A stretch of 64,000 nucleotides of DNA from Immundisolibacter sp. (GTDB lineage Bacteria; Pseudomonadota; Gammaproteobacteria; Immundisolibacterales; Immundisolibacteraceae). How positions within the stretch are numbered: the first letter of the stretch is position 1; the number at the start of each line of letters is the position of its first letter. The notes below the pieces were generated by a model that worked only from the letters and a program-made list of their open reading frames with translations, had not been told where the DNA came from and searched no databases. The position numbers were made by a program, and so were the translations under genes. The stretch is taken from positions 124,001-188,000 of the forward strand of contig NZ_JACIZD010000002.1 in the NCBI RefSeq assembly GCF_014359565.1, given 5' to 3'. Positions 45,957-55,616 of the stretch are shown piece by piece.

Positions 45957-47426
45957 ATGAAGCAAGGTCTCGAACTTGGCGTCTCGCAACATCTTGCACT
46001 GACGCCGCAGCTGCAGCAGGCCATACGCCTGTTGCAGTTGTCGACGCTCGACCTGCAGATCGAAATTCGCGAAGCGCTGGAAGCCAACCCGCTGCTGGAA
46101 GCAGACGAGGAAACAGCCGACCTCGCCGAAGAACCGCAGCTGCCGGTCGTGCCGGAGCAACCCGAGCGCGCCCTGGAGTTCGACGGGGACAACGAAATCC
46201 CGCAGGAGCTGGCAGTCGACGGCAACTGGGAAGACACCTTCATCGACCTGGGGGCCGGCAGCGGCGCCAGCAGCCGCGACGAGGATGACGGCGGCGACTT
46301 CACTGCCGTGTCCAGCAAAGCCGAGACGCTGTACGACCATCTGCTGTGGCAGCTTGACCTGACGCCGTTCAGCCCCGACGACCGGGCAATCGCCGAACTC
46401 ATCCTGGACGCCATCCGACCTGACGGCTACCTCGGCCAAACGATCGCCGAGCTGTGCCAGACCGCCAGCGAGGGACGCGCCGAACCGGTGGACGAAACCG
46501 AGCTGCTGTCGGTGCTGCGGCGCATCCAACACTTCGACCCAGCCGGCGTGGGCGCACGCGATCTGGCCGAGTGCCTGCGCCTGCAGGTCGAACAGTTCGA
46601 GGGCCTGGATGCGCCGCTGCGCGAGGCCGCGCTGTCGGTGCTGGAGTACATCGCGCTGCTGGGCGAGCACGACTACAAGGCCCTGCAACGCGCCACCGGC
46701 CTGCCGGCCGAGACCGTCGACCAGGCCGTACATCTGATCCAGGCCCTGAACCCGCGCCCCGGCACCAGCCTTGACGCAGACGAGCCCGAGTACATCGTCC
46801 CGGACGTACTGGTGCGAAAGATCAACGGTGCGTGGCAGGTCGAGCTGAACCCCGCCATCGCGCCCAGACTGCGCATCAACCAGACCTACGCCGGCATGAT
46901 CCGCCGCCGCGACAGCGGCGCCGACAACGAATACCTGAAAAATCGCCTGCAGGAAGCCCGCTGGTTCATCAACAGCCTCAAAAGCCGCAACGACACCCTG
47001 CTGCGCGTGGCGCGGGCCATCGTGCAGCGCCAGGTCGGGTTCTTCGAGGACGGCCCGCACGCCATGGTGCCGCTGGTGCTGCAGGACATCGCCGACGAAC
47101 TGGGCCTGCACCAGTCGACCATCTCGCGCGCCACCAACCGCAAGTACATGCACACCCCGCGCGCCATCTACGAGCTGAAGTTCTTCTTCTCCAGTCACGT
47201 CTCGACCAGCGACGGCGGCTCGGCCTCGGCCACCGCCATCCGTGCCCGCATCCGCGACCTGATCGCTGCGGAAACGCCCGGCAGCCCGCTCAGCGACAAC
47301 GACCTGGCCGAACAGCTTCAGCAGATGGGCATCAACGTGGCCCGCCGCACGGTGGCCAAATACCGCGAGGGCATGGGCATCGCCTCCACCACCGAGCGGC
47401 GCAAGGCGGCCCGCCGCAAGAGCTGA
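45957..47426 (+). CDS. rpoN: RNA polymerase sigma-54 factor
   Basis: Alternative sigma factor for -24/-12 promoters that need AAA+ enhancer-binding activators. The 489 residues have the Gln/Leu-rich region I (LALTPQLQQAIRLLQLSTLD) and LEANPLLEADEE, an acidic region II, the core-binding region, and the C-terminal DNA-binding part with the RpoN box ARRTVAKYRE. The usual downstream hpf and ptsN are not present; rapZ follows 11 nt later. Confidence 0.96.
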   Translation: MKQGLELGVSQHLALTPQLQQAIRLLQLSTLDLQIEIREALEANPLLEADEETADLAEEPQLPVVPEQPERALEFDGDNEIPQELAVDGNWEDTFIDLGAGSGASSRDEDDGGDFTAVSSKAETLYDHLLWQLDLTPFSPDDRAIAELILDAIRPDGYLGQTIAELCQTASEGRAEPVDETELLSVLRRIQHFDPAGVGARDLAECLRLQVEQFEGLDAPLREAALSVLEYIALLGEHDYKALQRATGLPAETVDQAVHLIQALNPRPGTSLDADEPEYIVPDVLVRKINGAWQVELNPAIAPRLRINQTYAGMIRRRDSGADNEYLKNRLQEARWFINSLKSRNDTLLRVARAIVQRQVGFFEDGPHAMVPLVLQDIADELGLHQSTISRATNRKYMHTPRAIYELKFFFSSHVSTSDGGSASATAIRARIRDLIAAETPGSPLSDNDLAEQLQQMGINVARRTVAKYREGMGIASTTERRKAARRKS

Positions 47427-47437
47427 GCCGACCCGCC

Positions 47438-48307
47438 ATGCCGCAGCGCCTGATCATCGTCAGCGGCCTGTCGGGGGCGGGCAAGTCCACGGCGCTGCGT
47501 GCGCTCGAGGACCTCGGTTTCTATTGCGTCGACAACCTGCCGATCGCGCTGCTGCCGGCCCTTGGCCAGGAACTGACGCGCAGCGGCGCCGACACGCCGG
47601 CGGCGGTCGGCATCGATGCGCGCAATTTCTCCGATCTGGCGGCCCTGCCCGGCATCCTGAAAACGATCCGCGACAACGCCGTCGACTGCCAGGTGCTGTT
47701 CTTCACCGCCGATCGGCAAACCCTGATCAACCGCTACAACGAAACCCGGCGCCAGCACCCGCTGGCCGGTCAGGGCGGCTCGATCAGCGAGGCCATCGAC
47801 GCCGAACAGCTGCGCCTGGCGCCGATCGCCGAACTGTCGGATCTGAGCATCGACAGTTCCAGCCTGAACATCTATCAGCTGCGCACCACCGTGCGCGACC
47901 TGCTAAGCCACGGCCGGCAGGCGCCGACGCTGGTGTTCCAGTCCTTCGGTTACAAGTTCGGCACGCCGCTGGATGTCGACATGGTGTTCGACATGCGTTG
48001 CCTGCCGAATCCACACTGGGATCCGGCGCTGCGCGAGTTCACCGGCCTGGATGCGCCGGTGCGGGAGTTCCTGGACCAGCAGCCGGATGCGCAGCAGTTG
48101 TTCGCCGACATCCGGCAGTTTCTGGACAACTGGCTACCGCGCTTTGCCGCCAGCGACCGCAGCCAGGTGACAGTCGGCATCGGCTGCACTGGCGGCCGGC
48201 ACCGTTCGGTCTACATGGCGCATCGTCTGGGCGAACATTTCAGGACGCGGCAGGGCACGAACCCGCCGGAGCGGGTGTTGGTGCGCCACCGCCAGCTGGC
48301 AGGCTGA
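47438..48307 (+). CDS. rapZ: RNase adapter / nucleotide-binding protein RapZ
   Basis: RapZ binds small RNAs and directs RNase E in enterobacteria to control GlmS. The 289 residues have a P-loop GLSGAGKS (10-17), the second nucleotide motif with NRYNETRRQHPL, and the C-terminal sRNA/UDP-GlcNAc-binding domain (FQSFGYKFGTPLDVDMVFDM; GIGCTGGRHRSVYMAHRL). The ATG at 47438 gives the usual MPQRLIIVSGLSG. It is directly behind rpoN with no hpf, ptsN or npr, so its PTS links are not preserved here. Confidence 0.94.
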   Translation: MPQRLIIVSGLSGAGKSTALRALEDLGFYCVDNLPIALLPALGQELTRSGADTPAAVGIDARNFSDLAALPGILKTIRDNAVDCQVLFFTADRQTLINRYNETRRQHPLAGQGGSISEAIDAEQLRLAPIAELSDLSIDSSSLNIYQLRTTVRDLLSHGRQAPTLVFQSFGYKFGTPLDVDMVFDMRCLPNPHWDPALREFTGLDAPVREFLDQQPDAQQLFADIRQFLDNWLPRFAASDRSQVTVGIGCTGGRHRSVYMAHRLGEHFRTRQGTNPPERVLVRHRQLAG

Positions 48308-48319
48308 GGCCGGGCCGGC

Positions 48320-49207
48320 TCAGGCCGGCGCCTGGAGCAGGTCCTCACGGCTGATCACGGCCACGCCCTCGCCGCCGCGGGCAAATTCCACCCACGTGAA
48401 CGGCAGCTGCGGCAGGCGCTCGACCAGCGCCGGCCAGGTGGCACCGACCTCCAGCACCAGCAGGCCGCCGTCGTTCAGATGAGCCGCCGCGCCACGCAGG
48501 ATGCGCAGCGGGTGGTCCAGGCCGGCATCGGGCGATACCAGGGCGCCCTGCGGCTCGTGCCGGTACTCGTCCGGCAGACCGGCGTATTCCGCATCCGGCA
48601 CATACGGCGGGTTGCTGACGATCAGGTCGTAACGCTCGCCGGACAGCGCCTGATACAGATTGGACCGCAGCAAACGCACCCGCTCCTGCAGGCCGTAGCG
48701 GGCCACGTTCGTTGCCGCGACGTCGAGCGCGTCCTGGCTGATGTCGATCGCGTCCACCGTCGCCTGTGGAAACGCCAGCGCGCAGGCAATCGCAATGCAG
48801 CCGCTGCCGGTGCCGATGTCCAGAATGCGCGCGGGAGGGGCCTCGTCCAGCCAGGGTGAAAAACCGTTCTCGATCAGCTCGCCGATCGGCGAGCGCGGGA
48901 TCAGCACCCGCGGGTCGACCGCGAAGCGCAAGCCGGCGAACCAGGCCTCGCCGGTCAGGTACGGCGCCGGCAGGCGCTCGTTGATGCGCCGATGCAGCAG
49001 TGCGGTCACCGCCATACGCTCCTCGACCGTCAACGCGGCGTCCAGAAATTCCGGCGCCAGCGGCAGATCCAGGTGCAGCACATGCGCGATCAGCACCGCC
49101 GCCTCGTCGGCAGCACCGTCCGTGCCGTGGCCATAAAAAAGACCCGCGCCGGCAAAGCGACTGGCGCCCCAGCGCAAGAAATCGCGCAGCGTGCGTAATG
49201 AATCCAA
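48320..49207 (-). CDS. prmB: Ribosomal protein L3 glutamine methyltransferase
   Basis: SAM-dependent enzyme that methylates a glutamine of ribosomal protein L3. The 295 residues contain the SAM site ILDIGTGSGCIAIACALAFP and the glutamine-methylase motif VSNPPYVPDAEY. VLIPRSPIGELIENGF and LRWGASRFAGAGLFYGHGTD identify PrmB rather than PrmC. The start is a TTG at 49207, 12 nt after the msrQ stop, with no strong ribosome site; the N-terminus is about ten residues shorter than in E. coli. Confidence 0.92.
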   Translation of the reverse strand: MDSLRTLRDFLRWGASRFAGAGLFYGHGTDGAADEAAVLIAHVLHLDLPLAPEFLDAALTVEERMAVTALLHRRINERLPAPYLTGEAWFAGLRFAVDPRVLIPRSPIGELIENGFSPWLDEAPPARILDIGTGSGCIAIACALAFPQATVDAIDISQDALDVAATNVARYGLQERVRLLRSNLYQALSGERYDLIVSNPPYVPDAEYAGLPDEYRHEPQGALVSPDAGLDHPLRILRGAAAHLNDGGLLVLEVGATWPALVERLPQLPFTWVEFARGGEGVAVISREDLLQAPA

Positions 49208-49219
49208 TGTGCGTCCGGG

Positions 49220-49849
49220 TCAGGCGGGCTGGCGACCGGCCGGCGGCGGGCGCCGGGAGCGGTGGCCAGGGGCCACGAAACGGGCCACCAATAGTAGTGC
49301 AAACACCGTGAGGTACACGGCCGGCTCGGCGGTGTCGGCCTTCACCTTCCACCAGAAATGCAGCAACGCGAGCCCGGTCGCCAAGTACACCAGCCGGTGC
49401 AGCGCCTGCCAGCGGCGCGCGCCCAGCCGCCGGATCGCCGCATCGAACGACGTCGCCGCCAACGGCAGCAACAGCGTGAAGGCCGCCATGCCCGCGGTGA
49501 TGAACGGCCGCTTCAGGATGTCACCGACGATCTGCGACCACAGCAGGCCCTGATCCAGCACCGCGTAGACCAGCAGATGCAGCAGCGCGTAACTGGCCGC
49601 CGTCAGTCCCAACAGGCGCCGATGGCGCAGCAGCACCGTCCAGCCGGTCAGCCGGCGCAGCGGCGTGGCGGCCAGCGTCAGCAGCAGAAAGCGCAGCGCC
49701 CATAGGCCCAGTTCGAGCGTGAGTTCCTCGACCGGATTGGCGCCCAGGCGATTGCCCAGGGCGCGCGCCAGCAACACCAGGGCCGGCGTCAGCGCCAGCG
49801 TCCACAGGCCGGCGGCCCACAGGCGGGCCTGCAGTGCGCCGCGGCGCAC
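49220..49849 (-). CDS. msrQ: Protein-methionine-sulfoxide reductase heme-binding subunit MsrQ
   Basis: Heme-b quinone-linked inner-membrane protein that feeds electrons to periplasmic MsrP. The 209 residues have about six helices, including LGLTAASYALLHLLVYAVLD and RRWQALHRLVYLATGLALLHF with histidines likely to bind heme. The start is a GTG at 49849, 3 nt after the msrP stop, so msrP and msrQ are coupled as usual. Confidence 0.92.
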   Translation of the reverse strand: MRRGALQARLWAAGLWTLALTPALVLLARALGNRLGANPVEELTLELGLWALRFLLLTLAATPLRRLTGWTVLLRHRRLLGLTAASYALLHLLVYAVLDQGLLWSQIVGDILKRPFITAGMAAFTLLLPLAATSFDAAIRRLGARRWQALHRLVYLATGLALLHFWWKVKADTAEPAVYLTVFALLLVARFVAPGHRSRRPPPAGRQPA

Positions 49850-49852
49850 GCC

Positions 49853-50803
49853 TCAGAAGTCCCGGCGCAGGTCCATGCCGGCGTACAGGCTGGCCACCTG
49901 CTCGGCATAGCCGTTGAACGGCAGCGTCGGCCGGCGCGGCGCGAACAGGCCCTCGCCCAGACGACGCTCGCGCGCCTGCGACCAGCGCGGGTGGTCGACC
50001 TGCGGATTCACGTTGGCGTAGAAGCCATACTCGTGCGGCGCCACCACGTTCCACGCCGTCTGCGGCTGTTGCTCGGCAAAGCGGATGCGCACGATCGACT
50101 TCACGCTCTTGAAGCCGTATTTCCACGGCACCACCAGCCGCAGCGGGGCACCGTTCTGGTTGGGCAGCACATCGCCGTACAGGCCCACCGCCAGGAAGGC
50201 CAGCGGATGCATTGCCTCGTCCAGGCGCAAGCCCTCCACATACGGCCAGGGCAGCACGTCGCGTTTCTGGCCGGGCATCTGCTCGGGATCGTGCAGTGTG
50301 GTGAACTCGACATATTTGGCCGAACCCAGCGGCTCGACCCGGCGCAGCACGTCCGCCAGCGGCAGGCCGATCCACGGGATCACCATCGACCAGCCCTCCA
50401 CGCAGCGCAGGCGGTAGATGCGCTCCTGCAGGTGCTGCGGCTGCAGCAACTCGGCGACGTCCAGGGTAAGCGGGCGAGTCACCGCGCCGTCGATCCGCAC
50501 CTGCCACGGCCGCGGACGCAGCGTGTGCGCATTGGCGGCCGGATCCGCCTTGTCGGTGCCGAATTCGTAGAAGTTGTTGTAACCGGTCACGAACTGGCGC
50601 GGCGTGAGCGCCTCATCGGTCCCGAACGGCCCGCGCGGCACCGCCGCGAGCGGCCCGCCAGCCGGCGCCGCCCTGGCAAAGCCGGGCCAGGCCAGCGCCA
50701 GCCCGCCAGCCGCGCCGGCCAGCAGCAGCCGGCGGCGCGCCTCGTAGACCGGCCGCGGCGTGATCGCGGATGCGCCCGGAACAGCAGATTCGACGCGTTT
50801 CAT
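49853..50803 (-). CDS. msrP: Protein-methionine-sulfoxide reductase catalytic subunit MsrP
   Basis: Periplasmic molybdoenzyme that repairs oxidised methionines in envelope proteins. The 316 residues carry a twin-arginine signal ([19 protein letters not shown], residues 21-39), as needed for export of a folded Mo protein. The Mo-coordinating cysteine lies in [11 protein letters not shown] (about C134). [19 protein letters not shown] is also characteristic. GAGGG lies before the ATG at 50803. It depends on Mo cofactor; moaB is in the same window. Confidence 0.94.
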   Translation of the reverse strand: MKRVESAVPGASAITPRPVYEARRRLLLAGAAGGLALAWPGFARAAPAGGPLAAVPRGPFGTDEALTPRQFVTGYNNFYEFGTDKADPAANAHTLRPRPWQVRIDGAVTRPLTLDVAELLQPQHLQERIYRLRCVEGWSMVIPWIGLPLADVLRRVEPLGSAKYVEFTTLHDPEQMPGQKRDVLPWPYVEGLRLDEAMHPLAFLAVGLYGDVLPNQNGAPLRLVVPWKYGFKSVKSIVRIRFAEQQPQTAWNVVAPHEYGFYANVNPQVDHPRWSQARERRLGEGLFAPRRPTLPFNGYAEQVASLYAGMDLRRDF

Positions 50804-51021
50804 ACCAGCCCTCTCAGCCATCGGGCACGCCCGGCGCGGTGCACCTATGCGCAAGGTGCGTAGCGTGAATGCTTGGACGCCTGTCCGGTCGGTTGGTTAC
50901 ATGCTGCAAGAAGACTTTTCAAGCGTTCTTTTCAACATGTACGCTTATGCTGCCTGTCCGGGACGACACTGTTCCAATGGGCACTTCACATCAACCAAAG
51001 CACCAAACGGGAGTACAGACC

Positions 51022-51321
51022 ATGTCTAAATTCCGGAATAGCTGCGTTGCCTTGTTTGTGACATTCGCGGCGGGAATCGCCACTGCCGAACCGGTCGACA
51101 TCAACTGCGCCGACGCGCCGGCACTCACCGCCGGCCTGAAGGGCATCGGCGACGCCAAGGCCCAGGCCATCGTCGCTTACCGGACCGAGAATGGGCCATT
51201 CAAGTCCGCGGACGATCTGGAAAAGGTCAAAGGCATCGGCGCCAAGACCATTGAGGCCAACCGCGCCAACATCACGCTGAGCGAAAGCTGCGCCCCGGCG
51301 GCGCCCGCACCCGCGCAGTAA
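51022..51321 (+). CDS. Secreted ComEA-type helix-hairpin-helix protein
   Basis: A 99-residue protein: signal peptide (MSKFRNSCVALFVTFAAGIA, ending at TAE) and a ComEA repeat with two HhH motifs, GLKGIGDAKAQAIVAYR and KVKGIGAKTIEANR. The family binds double-stranded DNA; ComEA homologues take up DNA in the periplasm of competent bacteria. This protein lacks the membrane anchor of Gram-positive ComEA. GGGAG precedes the ATG by 8 nt. It stands alone and ends at a strong terminator. Confidence 0.85.
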   Translation: MSKFRNSCVALFVTFAAGIATAEPVDINCADAPALTAGLKGIGDAKAQAIVAYRTENGPFKSADDLEKVKGIGAKTIEANRANITLSESCAPAAPAPAQ

Positions 51322-51344
51322 GCGGGACGCCTAGCACTTCAGAT

Positions 51345-51380
51345 GGCCGGCCACCCCGCCCGGGGTGACCGGCCTTTTTT
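51345..51380 (+). terminator. Intrinsic terminator after the ComEA-like gene
   Basis: GGCCGG (51345-51350) pairs with CCGGCC (51369-51374) around an inner CACCCCG/CGGGGTG stem, followed by six T (51375-51380). It acts on the plus strand. Confidence 0.85.
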
Positions 51381-51434
51381 ATGGGCGTCGCGGCGCGGTC
51401 GCGACCGACCCCACCGGCCAGGCCCGACCGGTCG

Positions 51435-51896
51435 TCAGTCTTCCTTGTACTTGTCGTGGCAGTCCTTGCAGGCCTGACCGACCTTGCCGAACTGGGGCTT
51501 CAGCGCATCGACGGCGGAGGCCGTCTTGGCCGCCTCGGCCAGCTTGGCAGCCTCGGTCTGGAAGGTTTCCATTTTGGCCTTGAAGTCGTCCATGTTGTCC
51601 CAGATTTCCTGCTTGGCCTCGGTCTTGCCGACCCGGCTGTCCGGGATGAAGCCCTCCAGCGGCAGGGTGCTCAGAAAGGCCACGCGCTCGGCACGCAGGG
51701 CGAAGGCCTTGGCGTCAAAGGGGATTTCGCCCTTGACCATGCCGGCCATGGGGCCGAAGTTGCCGGCGATGACATGAAACACGGCCTGACGGTAGCCGAC
51801 CGCGCGCTCGGCGGGCGTGGGCTCGGCCGCGCCGTGGGCGACGGCGGTAACGGTGAACAGAACGGCTGCGCAGGACAGGGCGGTTTGACGCTTCAT
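51435..51896 (-). CDS. Cytochrome c' (periplasmic four-helix c-type cytochrome)
   Basis: A 153-residue exported protein: signal peptide MKRQTALSCAAVLFTVTAVA ending at HGA, and a C-terminal heme motif CKDCH (C143, C146, H147), the position typical of cytochrome c'. The body is helical (YRQAVFHVIAGNFGPM; WDNMDDFKAKMETFQTEAAK). These proteins bind NO and CO and are linked to nitrosative stress rather than electron transfer; its role here is inferred from the family. It is convergent with the ComEA-like gene. Confidence 0.88.
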   Translation of the reverse strand: MKRQTALSCAAVLFTVTAVAHGAAEPTPAERAVGYRQAVFHVIAGNFGPMAGMVKGEIPFDAKAFALRAERVAFLSTLPLEGFIPDSRVGKTEAKQEIWDNMDDFKAKMETFQTEAAKLAEAAKTASAVDALKPQFGKVGQACKDCHDKYKED

Positions 51897-52055
51897 GGGG
51901 CAGGAGCTCCTCGGTCTGTGAAAGGGCAATAGGCGGTCGGACTGGACTCTAGCACAGGCCATTGGGGCTGCTTTCGGGCGCTTTGGGCAGCGCAGCGGAT
52001 GGTAGTATCCCGCCCGTTACCGGTCGTTCAACCCAATCACCGGCGGGGGCTGGCG

Positions 52056-53216
52056 GTGTCATTCGACGTGCATCTGGATGAGGAACTCGACCTGCTGCGC
52101 GACACCGTGGCGCGCTTTGCGCGCGACGAGGTGGCGCCGCTGGCCGAGCAGATCGACCGCAGCAACGAATTCCCCATGCACCTGTGGCAGCGCATGGGCG
52201 AGCTGGGCCTGCTGGGCATGACGGTGCCGGAGGAATTTGGCGGCAGCGGCATGAGCTACCTGGCGCACCTGGTGGCGATCGAGGAGCTTTCGCGCGCCAG
52301 CGCCGCGGTGGGCCTGTCGTATGGCGCCCATTCCAATCTGTGCGTGAACAACCTGTACCTGAACGGTAGCGATGCGCAGCGGCGCCGGTTCCTGCCGAAG
52401 CTGTGCTCGGGTGAGCACATCGGCGCGCTGGCCATGTCCGAGCCGGGCGCCGGATCGGACGTGGTCGGCTCCATGCGCTGCAGCGCGGTGCAGCATGGCG
52501 AGGTGTGGGTCGCCAACGGCAGCAAGATGTGGATCACCAACGGCCCGGATGCCGACGTGCTGGTGGTCTACATGCGCACCGACGACGCCGCCAAGGGCTC
52601 GCGCACCATCACCGCCTTCATCGTCGAGAAGGGCATGCCGGGCTTCAGCACGGCGCAGAAGCTCGACAAGCTGGGTATGCGCGGCAGCAACACCTGCGAG
52701 CTGGTGTTTCGGGACTGCGAAATTCCCGCTGCCAACGTGCTCGGCGCCGTCAACCAGGGCGTCAAGGTGCTGATGCGCGGCCTGGATTCGGAGCGCGTCA
52801 CCTTGAGTGGCGGGCCTCTCGGCATCATGCAGGCGGCCATGGACGTGGCGCTGCCCTACGTGCACGAGCGCCGCCAGTTCGGGCAGGCCATCGGCACCTT
52901 TCAGCTGATGCAGGGCAAGCTGGCCGACATGTACGTGGCGCTGCAGTCGGCGCGGGCGTTCGCCTACCGCGTGGCCCAGGCCTTGGACGCCGGTCGGCCG
53001 TCGCGCAAGGACGCCGCGGCTTGCCTTTTGTACGCTTCCGAAAACGCCGTGCGCGTCGCGCTTGAAGCCATCCAGTGCCTGGGCGGCAACGGCTACATCA
53101 ACGATTACCCCACCGGTCGGCTGCTGCGCGATGCCAAGTTGTACGACATCGGCGCCGGCACCAACGAAATCCGCCGCATGCTGATCGGCCGCGAACTGTT
53201 CGAGCAGACCGCCTGA
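52056..53216 (+). CDS. liuA: Isovaleryl-CoA dehydrogenase
   Basis: FAD-dependent acyl-CoA dehydrogenase oxidising isovaleryl-CoA to 3-methylcrotonyl-CoA in leucine degradation. The 386 residues show the acyl-CoA dehydrogenase motifs [17 protein letters not shown] and [20 protein letters not shown]. The glutamate in [15 protein letters not shown] sits where isovaleryl-CoA dehydrogenases place the catalytic base, unlike most acyl-CoA dehydrogenases. The GTG at 52056 has GGGGG 6 nt upstream. A TAGTAT box at 52003-52008 could be its -10. It opens the liu cluster; no liuR regulator is adjacent. Confidence 0.92.
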   Translation: MSFDVHLDEELDLLRDTVARFARDEVAPLAEQIDRSNEFPMHLWQRMGELGLLGMTVPEEFGGSGMSYLAHLVAIEELSRASAAVGLSYGAHSNLCVNNLYLNGSDAQRRRFLPKLCSGEHIGALAMSEPGAGSDVVGSMRCSAVQHGEVWVANGSKMWITNGPDADVLVVYMRTDDAAKGSRTITAFIVEKGMPGFSTAQKLDKLGMRGSNTCELVFRDCEIPAANVLGAVNQGVKVLMRGLDSERVTLSGGPLGIMQAAMDVALPYVHERRQFGQAIGTFQLMQGKLADMYVALQSARAFAYRVAQALDAGRPSRKDAAACLLYASENAVRVALEAIQCLGGNGYINDYPTGRLLRDAKLYDIGAGTNEIRRMLIGRELFEQTA

Positions 53217-53307
53217 GCGTCACGGCCTTCGACCACCCCAACGACGGGCGTGCGGCCGTGATCGGTTGCATCGTTCGAGTATTTCACTGCATCAGGAGCA
53301 CCTCACC

Positions 53308-54486
53308 ATGACCACCGACGTCGTCATCGTTGCCGCCCGGCGTACCGCCATGGGCAGTTTTCAGGGCCAGTTCGCCAGCCTGTCGGCCTCGGATCTGGGC
53401 GCCGCCGCGATTGCCGCCGTGGTCGCCGATGCCGGCGTGGACGGCGCGCAGATCGAGGACGCGCACATCGGCTGCGTGCTGCCGGCCGGCCAGGGCCAGG
53501 CGCCCGGTCGTCAGGCGGTGCTCAAGGCCGGCCTTTCGCTGGGCGTGCCGGTCACCACCGTCAACAAGATGTGCGGCTCGGCCATGAAAGCGACCATGTA
53601 CGCCTTCGACCAGATTCGCAGCGGCGACGTGAAGGTCGCCCTGGCCGGCGGCATGGAGTCCATGAGCAACGCGCCGTACCTGCTGCCGAAGGTGCGCCAG
53701 GGCCTGCGCATGGGCCACGGGCAGGTGCTCGACCACATGTTCTGCGACGGTCTGGAGGACGTGCGCGAGGGCCTGCTGATGGGCGCCTTTGCCGAGCGCT
53801 GCGCCGACAAGCAGGGTTTCAGCCGCGAGCAGCAGGACGCCTTTGCCATGGAGTCCCTGCGCCGCGCCCAGCGCGCCACCCACGAGGGCGATTCGGCCAC
53901 CGAGATCGTGCCGGTGACGGTCAAGACCAGGACCGGCGAGGTCAGCTATGACAAGGACGAGCAGCCGCTGACGGCCAAGATCGACAAGATTCCCACCTTG
54001 AAGCCGGCCTTCAAGGAAGGCGGCACGGTCACCGCCGCCAACTCGTCGTCCATCTCCGATGGCGCCGCGGCACTGGTGCTGATGGCCGCGGAAGAAGCCG
54101 CCCGCCGCGGTCTGAAGCCGCTGGCGCGGGTGCTGGGTCACGCCACGCACGCGCAGGATCCGGCCTGGTTCACCACCGCGCCGGTCGGTGCCATCGAGCT
54201 GCTGCTGCGCAAGCTCGGCTGGACGCCCGACAAGCCCGATCTGTACGAAGTGAACGAAGCCTTCGCCGTGGTGCCGATGACGGTGATGCAGAAGCTGCAC
54301 ATCCCGCACGAGAAGATGAATGTGCTCGGCGGCGCCTGCGCCCTGGGACACCCGGTCGGCGCCTCCGGCGCACGCATCGTGGTGACGCTGCTCAACGCCC
54401 TGCGCCGGCGCGGCGGCAAGTACGGCGTGGCGGCGATCTGCCTGGCCGGCGGCGAGGCCACGGCGCTTGCGGTGGAGCTGTTGTAA
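53308..54486 (+). CDS. Acetyl-CoA C-acetyltransferase (thiolase)
   Basis: Degradative or biosynthetic thiolase interconverting two acetyl-CoA and acetoacetyl-CoA. The 392 residues have the acylated cysteine in NKMCGSAMKA, the histidine in NEAFAVVPM, and the second cysteine in GGACALGHPVGASGAR. AGGAG precedes the ATG at 53308. Its place between liuA and liuB suggests it handles acetoacetyl-CoA made from the pathway's end product acetoacetate. Confidence 0.93.
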   Translation: MTTDVVIVAARRTAMGSFQGQFASLSASDLGAAAIAAVVADAGVDGAQIEDAHIGCVLPAGQGQAPGRQAVLKAGLSLGVPVTTVNKMCGSAMKATMYAFDQIRSGDVKVALAGGMESMSNAPYLLPKVRQGLRMGHGQVLDHMFCDGLEDVREGLLMGAFAERCADKQGFSREQQDAFAMESLRRAQRATHEGDSATEIVPVTVKTRTGEVSYDKDEQPLTAKIDKIPTLKPAFKEGGTVTAANSSSISDGAAALVLMAAEEAARRGLKPLARVLGHATHAQDPAWFTTAPVGAIELLLRKLGWTPDKPDLYEVNEAFAVVPMTVMQKLHIPHEKMNVLGGACALGHPVGASGARIVVTLLNALRRRGGKYGVAAICLAGGEATALAVELL

Positions 54487-54621
54487 CCCCCTTTCGTCCC
54501 CCTGCGCCACCGCCCGGTGCGCGGTTCAGGAGCTGGCACGGCCTGCTCCTTGCCCGCTCCTTGAATGAACAGCCCTTCATCGCCCCCGGGCGGCTTCCCC
54601 CAAACCAGAGCGCCCCTGCGC

Positions 54622-55584
54622 ATGAAAGCGATCGTCATCCACGACTTCGGCGGCCCGGAGCAGCTGCAGCTCATCGAGCGGCCCGTGCCGCCGATCAGCG
54701 ACGAGCAGGTGCTGGTGGCGGTGCGCGTGGCCGCCGTCAATCCCATCGACTGGCGCATCCGTTCCGGTCAGCTGAAGGAGTTCGTGCCCTGCGAATTCCC
54801 AGCCATCATGGGCCGCGAGGTCTCCGGGGTGGTGGCGCAGGTCGGCGCCGCGGTGCGGGACTTCGAGGTCGGCGACGCCGTGATGGGCTTTCTGCAGCAG
54901 CAGCGGATGCATTGGGGCGGCTACGCCGAATATGTCCCGGTCGAGGCCGCCAAGCTGGCGCACAAGCCGGCCAATCTGAGCTTCGAGCAGGCCGCGGCGC
55001 TGCCGGTGGCCGGCCTGACCGCCTGGCAGGGCCTGTTTGAAGTCGCGCAATTGAAGCCGGGCGAGGTGGTGCTGATCACCGGCGCGGCCGGCGGCGTCGG
55101 CAGCCTGGCCGTGCAGTTGGCCTGCGATGCCGGGGCCACGGTCATCGCCAGCGCCAGCCCGGCCAATCACGATTTCGTGCGCAGCCTGGGCGCCGCCTTG
55201 GTGGTGGACTACCAGGCGCCGGATTTTGCCGCGCGCATCGCGGCGCAGTTCCCGTCCGGCGTGGACGTGATCTTCGCCGCCTTCGCCGGCGTGTCCCTGC
55301 AGGGCGCCCGGCCGCTGGTGCATGCCGGCACGCGCATCGTGCTGCTCAGTCCGGTGGCCACCGAACAGGACCTGCAGATCGGGCCGGTGAGATCGCAGCT
55401 GCTGATCGCGCGGGCCGACGGCGCGCAGCTCGAGAAGATCGCGCAGCTGGCCGCGCAGGGCCGGCTGCGACCGCAGATCGGCCCGCTGCTGCCGCTGGCG
55501 CAAGCTGCCCGTGCGCACGAGATGAGCGAAAGTCACCACACGCGCGGCAAAATCCTGCTGCGGGTTGCGGACGATCCGGCGTAA
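54622..55584 (+). CDS. Zinc-independent MDR-family NADP-dependent oxidoreductase (quinone-oxidoreductase-like)
   Basis: A 320-residue medium-chain dehydrogenase/reductase. The N-terminus [20 protein letters not shown] is typical of quinone oxidoreductases, and the cofactor site is [17 protein letters not shown]. The catalytic zinc ligands of alcohol dehydrogenases are not evident. An ATG at 54622 gives the family start; no good ribosome site is seen. It sits inside the liu cluster, but a role in leucine breakdown is not established. Confidence 0.85.
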   Translation: MKAIVIHDFGGPEQLQLIERPVPPISDEQVLVAVRVAAVNPIDWRIRSGQLKEFVPCEFPAIMGREVSGVVAQVGAAVRDFEVGDAVMGFLQQQRMHWGGYAEYVPVEAAKLAHKPANLSFEQAAALPVAGLTAWQGLFEVAQLKPGEVVLITGAAGGVGSLAVQLACDAGATVIASASPANHDFVRSLGAALVVDYQAPDFAARIAAQFPSGVDVIFAAFAGVSLQGARPLVHAGTRIVLLSPVATEQDLQIGPVRSQLLIARADGAQLEKIAQLAAQGRLRPQIGPLLPLAQAARAHEMSESHHTRGKILLRVADDPA

Positions 55585-55616
55585 CCCGGCCGCACACCGA
55601 ACCGAGGAGGCCCCGC

